A stretch of 8,997 nucleotides of DNA, taken from contig CAZLLV010000378.1 of NCBI GenBank assembly GCA_964560325.1, positions 1 to 8,997 on the forward strand, written 5' to 3'. Each line of letters opens with the position of its first letter. Positions within the stretch are counted from its first letter, which is position 1. Origin of the DNA: CAZLLV01 sp964560325 (GTDB lineage Bacteria; Acidobacteriota; Thermoanaerobaculia; Multivoradales; DATKCC01). Under the pieces are notes generated by a model. It saw only the letters and a list, made by a program, of their open reading frames with translations, searched no databases and was not told where the DNA came from. This document shows, piece by piece, positions 5,696 to 8,997 of the stretch. A program made the translations under genes and the position numbers.

Positions 5696-5738
5696 AGCCC
5701 GGCTCACGCCGGCCGACCGGGAGTCGGCTATCCGGGCT
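5696..5738. terminator. Nested inverted repeats between convergent genes, possible bidirectional terminator
   Basis: An outer stem AGCCCGG (5696-5702) with CCGGGCT (5732-5738) encloses an inner stem GCCGAC (5712-5717) with GTCGGC (5723-5728), loop CGGGA. It begins 2 nt after the HTH stop and contains the stop codon and last codons of the convergent mgtC-like gene. There is no T tract, so activity as an intrinsic terminator is uncertain. Confidence 0.45.
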
Positions 5739-6237
5739 CCTGCCCGTCCCCGGGGTCTGGTCCGGGATCCGGATCGTGGTCGGGATCGTTGGCTTCGTCG
5801 AGCTCCCGCTTGACCGGCGTGAGCCCCCAGAGGACCGCGGCGTTGACGAGGGACAGGACGATCGCGATCTCGTAGCCGCCGTGCGCCACCGCGGCGCCCA
5901 GGGCCGCCGTGTTCCAGATGCTCGCGGCGGTCGCCGTCCCGAGGACGTTCAGCCCTTGCTTGAGGATGGCACCGCCGCCGAGGAAGCCGACCCCGGTGAT
6001 CAGGCCCTGGAGGACGCGCGCCTGGGCCTCCGGGTTGTCGGGCATGGCGACCTCCCCCATCAGGACGAAGCCGGCGCTGGCGAGAGCAACCAGCGGAAAG
6101 GTCCGCAGGCCCATCTGCCGGGTGGCGCGCTCCCGGTTCCAAGCGATCGGCAGCGACAGGACGACGGCGGCCACCAGGGTGACGAGGTGGTACAAGATCT
6201 CTGCGGGCTGGACGTCGAATCGGAAGATCTCGAGCAA
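5728..6237 (-). CDS. MgtC/SapB-family inner-membrane protein
   Basis: This 169-aa membrane protein belongs to the MgtC/SapB family. Virulence-type MgtC proteins modulate F-type ATP synthase and Mg/phosphate homeostasis, but most environmental members have no known role. Family signatures are LPIAWNRERATRQMGLRTFPLVAL (about 29-52), the GLITGVGFLGGGAILKQG loop (78-95) and the GTATAASIWNTAALGAA segment. There are four to five hydrophobic spans. It is the short form without the C-terminal ACT-like domain. The tail is instead an acidic Asp-Pro-rich stretch (DEANDPDHDPDPGPDPGD) from a GC-rich low-complexity sequence. No ATG or GTG fits. The TTG at 6237 is chosen because GAAGGAGG lies 4 nt upstream and conserved sequence starts there; the longer open frame upstream is low-complexity noise. 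It is transcribed toward the HTH gene and away from the small secreted gene. Its substrate is unknown. Confidence 0.87.
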   Translation of the reverse strand: MLEIFRFDVQPAEILYHLVTLVAAVVLSLPIAWNRERATRQMGLRTFPLVALASAGFVLMGEVAMPDNPEAQARVLQGLITGVGFLGGGAILKQGLNVLGTATAASIWNTAALGAAVAHGGYEIAIVLSLVNAAVLWGLTPVKRELDEANDPDHDPDPGPDPGDGQEPG

Positions 6238-6241
6238 GACG

Positions 6242-6249
6242 CCTCCTTC
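6242..6249 (-). promoter_or_regulatory. Ribosome binding site fixing the TTG start of the mgtC-like gene
   Basis: GAAGGAGG on the minus strand ends 4 nt before TTG at 6237. It is the only strong Shine-Dalgarno sequence near the start of family similarity. A TAGACT (6266-6261) upstream might be a -10, but no -35 is evident. Confidence 0.65.
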
Positions 6250-6330
6250 GTTGGACGGACAGTCTATCGACCCGGCAGCTCGACTCGGTCGACACCGCGC
6301 GACGAGCGCGCGCTGGGGTCGCGTCGGTGC

Positions 6331-6336
6331 TACGAT
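6331..6336 (+). promoter_or_regulatory. TANNNT -10 element of the small secreted-protein gene
   Basis: TACGAT preceded by GTGC ends 9 nt before the ATG at 6346, and there is no Shine-Dalgarno sequence. No clear -35 is seen at 16-18 nt. The spacing to the start codon equals that at 547-552 and 7081-7086, suggesting a 2-3 nt leader. Confidence 0.45.
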
Positions 6337-6345
6337 CCGCCCGGT

Positions 6346-6690
6346 ATGCGCGATCTCCTGATCGGAGTTGCTCTCGCATGGCTCACGGTCGGAGCCGTGT
6401 CGTCGCCGCTGTCCGGTTTGGGCGACGGCCGAGATCGCGCTGCTCCCGGCTCCCCGCCGACCATGGCGTCGGGGTTCGCCTCGACCTGCGGACTCGCGAC
6501 CCTTCGAGCCGGATCCCCGTCGCCGCCGGACCTCGGCGCGCACGGCTGCGGCGTCCTCGCCGAGGCCTCGGTGCCGCGCCCGACGGTGGCCGCGGGCTCA
6601 GTCGCCACCGTCGAAACCTCGATGGTGGCGTTGCTGGCGCTGACCCACCCGCAGCGTGGACCGCCCCCTTCCCCCCGACCCTCTCGCTGA
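6346..6690 (+). CDS. Small putative secreted protein, unknown function
   Basis: This 114-aa hypothetical protein starts with MRDLLIGVALAWLTVGAVSS, a short hydrophobic segment that could be a signal peptide (possible cleavage after AVSS) or a membrane anchor. The mature part is rich in Pro, Ser, Ala and Gly, has two cysteines (STCGL and HGCGV), and ends in a proline/arginine-rich tail. I recognise no domain. Support comes from high third-position GC throughout and the -10 element at the conserved 9-nt distance. Low-complexity composition and lack of a recognisable family keep it uncertain. It is divergent from the mgtC-like gene, and 52 nt separate it from the next small gene. Confidence 0.5.
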   Translation: MRDLLIGVALAWLTVGAVSSPLSGLGDGRDRAAPGSPPTMASGFASTCGLATLRAGSPSPPDLGAHGCGVLAEASVPRPTVAAGSVATVETSMVALLALTHPQRGPPPSPRPSR

Positions 6691-6742
6691 ATCTCGACAA
6701 TCAGACGGTCAAACACCCTTGGCGACAAGGGAAGGGGAAGGT

Positions 6743-6901
6743 ATGGATACCGATCCGGCAGTGATCGTAGGTCTCGTGTTCGTCGTCGCGTTCATCGCGG
6801 CCATCGTCTGGGCGGAGCTCTACACTCGGCGCCAGCGTCGAGGGGCTCCCCCCGGCGAGAGCCTCGCGCCACCGCCACGACCTTCGAGGCGACAGGAGTA
6901 G
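6743..6901 (+). CDS. Small single-span membrane protein, 52 aa
   Basis: The protein starts MDTDPAVIVGLVFVVAFIAAIVW: a short acidic N-terminus, then one hydrophobic span (residues about 6-24). The C-terminus is basic and proline-rich (LYTRRQRRGAPP onward), so the positive-inside rule puts it in the cytosol. The start at 6743 is chosen because the purine-rich AAGGGG (6732-6737) lies 5 nt upstream; a longer in-frame start at 6656 overlaps the preceding gene. No family is recognised. It may be a small subunit or an assembly or regulatory micro-membrane protein. A possible operon with the preceding small gene is unproven. Confidence 0.55.
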   Translation: MDTDPAVIVGLVFVVAFIAAIVWAELYTRRQRRGAPPGESLAPPPRPSRRQE

Positions 6902-7040
6902 AGCGCCCGCACGGCTGGGCGACGGCAGAGCCCGGTGCCCCCATCGGTCCGACGCGATCGTGCATCGACGATGGATGAGCCGCTGGGCGACCCGGCCGCG
7001 CGAGGGCGACGGCAGGCCCTCGGGCTTCGAGATCGCGAGG
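6902..7040. other. Gene-free stretch upstream of the arsenic module
   Basis: I see no convincing gene here. It holds two copies of GGGCGACGGCAG (6917-6928 and 7004-7015). It also has a perfect 7-bp hairpin, CGAGGGC (7001-7007) with GCCCTCG (7016-7022), without a T tract, which might mark the 3' end of the preceding transcript. Confidence 0.4.
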
Positions 7041-7076
7041 AACCCACGGCTCCACGGAACCGAGGAGCCGTGGGTT
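7041..7076. promoter_or_regulatory. 36-bp near-perfect palindrome before arsR, operator or terminator
   Basis: AACCCACGGCTCC (7041-7053) is perfectly complementary to GGAGCCGTGGGTT (7064-7076). The 10-nt centre adds CGG/CCG pairs around AA after one A-A mismatch, so 32 of 36 positions are symmetric. It ends 4 nt before the -10 of arsR and covers the whole -35 region, an ideal place for ArsR repression. As RNA it is also a strong hairpin that could end the upstream transcript, though no T run follows. The DNA-operator reading is preferred. Confidence 0.6.
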
Positions 7077-7080
7077 CTGC

Positions 7081-7086
7081 TATCGT
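7081..7086 (+). promoter_or_regulatory. TANNNT -10 element of arsR
   Basis: TATCGT preceded by CTGC ends 9 nt before the ATG at 7096, with no Shine-Dalgarno sequence and no -35 match under the palindrome. ATCGT (7082-7086) and ACGAT (7093-7097) form a second small inverted repeat from the -10 to the start codon. Confidence 0.5.
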
Positions 7087-7095
7087 CGATCTACG

Positions 7096-7446
7096 ATGAA
7101 GCTGGAAGACACTGCCGCCGCCGACTGCGTCTGCCCTCCGGAGTCGGATGCCCCGGACCTGCGCCCGGTCGAGGGCGACCTCGCCGACGACGAGCTCGCC
7201 GGGCTCGCCAAGGCGCTCGGCCACCCGGCGCGGATCCGGATCCTCCGCCTCCTCGCCCGGCGCGGCCGGTGCGTGTGCGGCGAGATCGTCAAGGAGCTTC
7301 CGCTCGCCCAGTCGACCGTCTCGCAGCACCTCAAGATCCTCAAAGAGGCGGGTCTCGTCCGCGGCGATGTGGAAGGGCCGCGCGTCTGCTACTGCCCCTC
7401 GCCCCGCGCCCTACGGCGGTTCAAGGCGCTCGTGGGCGCGCTCTGA
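7096..7446 (+). CDS. arsR: ArsR-family metalloregulator (arsenite-responsive repressor)
   Basis: This is a 116-aa winged-helix repressor of the ArsR/SmtB family. Such proteins sit on the operator until As(III), or a related thiol-seeking metalloid, binds cysteines and releases them. The core is LAKALGHPARIRILRLLARRG (37-57), then CVC (59-61), then the recognition helix QSTVSQHLKILKEAGLV (72-88). CVC matches positions 32 and 34 of the E. coli ArsR metal site; the third E. coli cysteine (37) is Ile64 here. Two further C-x-C pairs exist, C11/C13 at the N-terminus and C98/C100 in the wing region, which could complete a trithiolate site. It is followed by acr3, so an arsenite role is well supported. 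Translation is probably near-leaderless from 7096. The palindrome at 7041-7076 is the likely operator. Confidence 0.93.
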   Translation: MKLEDTAAADCVCPPESDAPDLRPVEGDLADDELAGLAKALGHPARIRILRLLARRGRCVCGEIVKELPLAQSTVSQHLKILKEAGLVRGDVEGPRVCYCPSPRALRRFKALVGAL

Positions 7447-7459
7447 GAGGAGTCCCGGG

Positions 7460-7498
7460 ATGAGACTCGCCATACCCCCGGAACGAGGCACACCGTGA
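7460..7498 (+). CDS. 12-codon ORF between arsR and acr3, possible coupling peptide
   Basis: ATG at 7460 encodes MRLAIPPERGTP. It has a strong Shine-Dalgarno GAGAGGAGT (7445-7453, overlapping the arsR stop) at 6-nt spacing. Its TGA (7496-7498) overlaps the GTG start of acr3 in a GTGA arrangement. acr3 itself has only a weak GAGG site. This suggests ribosomes are loaded at the short ORF and re-initiate on acr3. The peptide may have no function. It is also possible that the site is fortuitous. Confidence 0.4.
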   Translation: MRLAIPPERGTP

Positions 7499-8595
7499 CC
7501 GAACGCAAGCTCGACGTCCTGGATCGCTACCTCACCGTGTGGATCTTCCTGGCCATGGGGGTCGGCGTGCTGCTCGGGTACCTCTTCCAGGCCCCGGTGG
7601 CGCGCTTCAACGAGGCCCTGACGGTCGGCGAGAACACCAACCTGCTGATCGCGGCGGGGTTGATCCTCATGATGTACCCGCCGTTGGCGAAGGTGAAGTA
7701 CGAGCTGATGCCGAAGGTCTTCGCGGACCGGCAGATCCTCGGGCTCTCCCTGGTCCAGAACTGGATCGTCGGCCCGGTGCTCATGTTCACCCTGGCGATC
7801 GGCTTCTTCGGCTTCCTGGCGCCCGTCCTTTTTGGTCCGGACCCGCGGTGGGGCCACTACATGGTGGGGCTGATCCTCGTCGGGATCGCCCGGTGCATCG
7901 CCATGGTGCTCGTCTGGAATCAGCTCGCTCGGGGCAACGACGAGTACGCCGCCGGGCTCGTGGCGCTCAACAGCGTGTTCCAGATCCTCACCTTCGGGCT
8001 CTACGCGTGGGTCTTCGTCACCGTCCTCCCGCCGCTCTTCGGGCTCGAGGGAGCGGTCGTCGAGGTGACGATCGGCGAGATCTTCGCCAGCGTGATGGTC
8101 TACCTCGGGATCCCCTTCGCGGCCGGCATCCTGAGCCGAGTGATCCTCCTGCGGGTGAAGGGGGAGGAATGGTACGACCGGGTCTTCGTGCCCCGAATCT
8201 CGCCGATCACCCTCGTCGCTCTGCTCTTCACGATCGTCGTCATGTTCTCGACCCAGGGCGAGCGGATCATCAACCAACCCCTCGACGTCCTCTGGATCGC
8301 GATCCCGTTGGCCACGTACTTCGCGATCATGTTCCTGGTGAGCTTCTGGATGGCCTGGAGGATCGGCGCCGACTACCCGCGAGCGGCGACGCTCGCCTTC
8401 ACCGCCTCGGGCAACAACTTCGAGCTCGCGATCGCCGTGGCCATCGGTGTCTTCGGGATCACCTCGCCCGTCGCCTTCGCCACCGTCATCGGACCGCTCG
8501 TCGAGGTGCCGGTGCTGATCGGCCTGGTGAACGTGAGCCTGTACTTCCGGCGCAAGCTCTACGGCCGGGCGCCCGAGGAGGACGATCGGCTTTAG
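7495..8595 (+). CDS. acr3: ACR3-type arsenite efflux permease
   Basis: This is a 366-aa, ten-span inner-membrane protein of the ACR3 branch of the bile/arsenite/riboflavin transporter superfamily. It extrudes As(III), probably with the proton gradient. Diagnostic segments are LLIAAGLILMMYPPLAKVKYE (about 50-70) and GLILVGIARCIAMVLVWN (125-142), holding the essential cysteine of the family as C134. Another is FTASGNNFELAIAVAIGVFG (about 302-321), with the conserved glutamate E310. Length is typical (350-400 aa). The GTG at 7495 is chosen because GAGG lies 6 nt upstream and the protein begins in register with the family (LDVLDRYLTVWIF). It is preceded by arsR and the 12-codon ORF. No arsC reductase or arsM follows in the window. 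Two nt separate it from the convergent gene, with no obvious terminator. Confidence 0.96.
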   Translation: MTERKLDVLDRYLTVWIFLAMGVGVLLGYLFQAPVARFNEALTVGENTNLLIAAGLILMMYPPLAKVKYELMPKVFADRQILGLSLVQNWIVGPVLMFTLAIGFFGFLAPVLFGPDPRWGHYMVGLILVGIARCIAMVLVWNQLARGNDEYAAGLVALNSVFQILTFGLYAWVFVTVLPPLFGLEGAVVEVTIGEIFASVMVYLGIPFAAGILSRVILLRVKGEEWYDRVFVPRISPITLVALLFTIVVMFSTQGERIINQPLDVLWIAIPLATYFAIMFLVSFWMAWRIGADYPRAATLAFTASGNNFELAIAVAIGVFGITSPVAFATVIGPLVEVPVLIGLVNVSLYFRRKLYGRAPEEDDRL

Positions 8596-8597
8596 CG

Positions 8598-8997
8598 TCA
8601 GGCGGCCGCGTCGCGTCGCCAGTCGACCATCCGTCCGATGAGCCAGATGAACGGCTCGACCTGGCCGTGCAACACGCAGGTACCCTTGCACATGCTATCG
8701 AGCAGTCCCTGCACATCCGACGAGCACAAGCTGGAGATCGCCCGGTCGTCCGTGGGAAGCAGGGAACAGTGCGGCGTAGCCCCTCTCTGGTGGATCTCGT
8801 GGATCTGGTGGATCTCGTGGGTCTCGTGAGCCCCCCACGTGACGTCTCGCTCGTCGATCACGATCGTGATCGGTTCTCCACGATCCGGAAGGTTGACGGA
8901 CACCGCGAGACTCGGAGTCCGGCCAGGCGCCCTGGCCAGCGTCTCCTTCAAGTAGGCAGAAAAAGCTTCGGCCCACTCCTCCAGGCCGGATCGTCCT
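8598..8997 (-). CDS. C-terminal part of an SCP2-like domain protein (5' end outside window)
   Basis: The minus-strand frame is open from the right edge to TGA at 8600-8598, giving 132 residues without a defined start. The pattern resembles the end of an SCP2 sterol-carrier domain: strands around LAVSVNLPDRGEPITIVIDERDVTW, then DDRAISSLCSSDVQGLLDSMCKGTCVLHGQ, where the family has a loading helix and a G-x-x-x-x-x-G turn. SCP2 domains bind hydrophobic ligands. This similarity is by eye only. Odd features are the His-rich tandem (HETHEIHQIHEIHQ) in the middle of the domain and three cysteines near the C-terminus. A TTG at 8951 could be a start only if the gene were truncated; the coding pattern continues upstream, so I treat it as partial. 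It converges on acr3. Confidence 0.6.
   Translation of the reverse strand, partial: GRSGLEEWAEAFSAYLKETLARAPGRTPSLAVSVNLPDRGEPITIVIDERDVTWGAHETHEIHQIHEIHQRGATPHCSLLPTDDRAISSLCSSDVQGLLDSMCKGTCVLHGQVEPFIWLIGRMVDWRRDAAA
8790..8825 (-). repeat. Four tandem 9-bp units encoding a His-x-x repeat
   Basis: The plus strand reads GTGGATCTC, GTGGATCTG, GTGGATCTC, GTGGGTCTC without gaps. On the coding minus strand this gives the repeated His-Glu/Gln-Ile/Thr triplet. The units differ by single bases, so this is an in-frame minisatellite that could vary in copy number. Spacers are absent, so it is not a CRISPR array. Confidence 0.85.

Noticed and set aside
5728..6543. 271-aa version of the MgtC-like protein starting far upstream
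   Set aside because: The first 102 residues are Arg/Gly-rich noise overlapping a divergent gene and its promoter. A Shine-Dalgarno and the start of family similarity place the start at TTG 6237.
7411..8691. Long minus-strand open frame (426 codons) opposite acr3
   Set aside because: It reads as charged His/Asp/Arg-rich sequence, a typical reverse-frame shadow of a membrane protein. acr3 on the plus strand is unambiguous.
8790..8825. Possible CRISPR or mobile-element repeat
   Set aside because: The units are contiguous 9-mers without spacers, in frame with a coding sequence, and there are no cas genes.
8638..8829. Plus-strand small ORF ending in a WISWIWW-like repeat
   Set aside because: It is the complement of the His-x-x minisatellite. 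The minus-strand frame is longer, open to the window edge and has a more protein-like composition.
1..8997. tRNA, rRNA, insertion sequence or integrase features
   Set aside because: No tRNA-like cloverleaf, rRNA segment, transposase motif or terminal inverted repeat was seen on either strand.

Overview
The window is about 9 kb of very GC-rich bacterial chromosome, with strong G/C bias at third codon positions. It looks like an accessory stretch that begins inside a housekeeping gene. Several genes have good Shine-Dalgarno (SD) sequences. Three others have none and instead carry a TANNNT -10 element exactly 9 nt before the start codon, which suggests a bacterium that mixes SD-led and near-leaderless mRNAs. 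No phylogenetic marker is complete. An Acidobacteriota-like or other GC-rich Gram-negative lineage is a guess. selD indicates selenium metabolism.

Layout: (1) 1-519, the 3' end of selD (selenide, water dikinase). (2) 562-1956, a PuuB/DAO-family FAD oxidase with its own promoter. (3) Convergent to it, on the minus strand, an apparent two-gene operon: a 709-aa fusion of an N-terminal cupin to a methionyl-tRNA-synthetase-like module (4611-2482), then a small pyruvoyl-type S-adenosylmethionine decarboxylase homologue (2406-1963). (4) 4612-4887, a divergent control region with a near-consensus promoter (A-tract, TTGACA, 17 bp, GATAAT), a UUCG hairpin at the predicted mRNA 5' end and an AT-rich 18-bp palindrome. 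(5) 4888-5694, an unusual regulator with two MerR-like helix-turn-helix (HTH) units, an AT-hook-like basic patch and a coiled coil. (6) 6237-5728, an MgtC/SapB membrane protein. (7) Two small genes, one probably secreted and one with a single membrane span. (8) An arsenic module: a 36-bp dyad, arsR, a 12-codon ORF and acr3. (9) 8997-8598, the C-terminal part of a minus-strand protein resembling an SCP2 domain and carrying a His-rich tandem repeat.

The most interesting part is regions 2-5. The cupin plus MetRS-like architecture is that of the hydrazine synthetases known from natural-product pathways (Spb40 of s56-p1, Tri28 of triacsin). There the synthetase module activates an amino acid, the acyl group is esterified onto an N-hydroxylated diamine amino acid, and the cupin rearranges the ester to an N-N bond. 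A DAO-type flavoenzyme then cleaves the product. Here the cupin metal ligands and the HIGH and KMSKS-type motifs are intact. Residues aligned by eye with the methionine pocket and the anticodon-binding region look changed. A DAO-family oxidase lies close by, and a decarboxylase homologue is co-directional downstream. The N-hydroxylase expected in such a pathway is not in the window, so a hydrazine or modified-amine pathway is an inference. The arsenic genes form a conventional, separate module.
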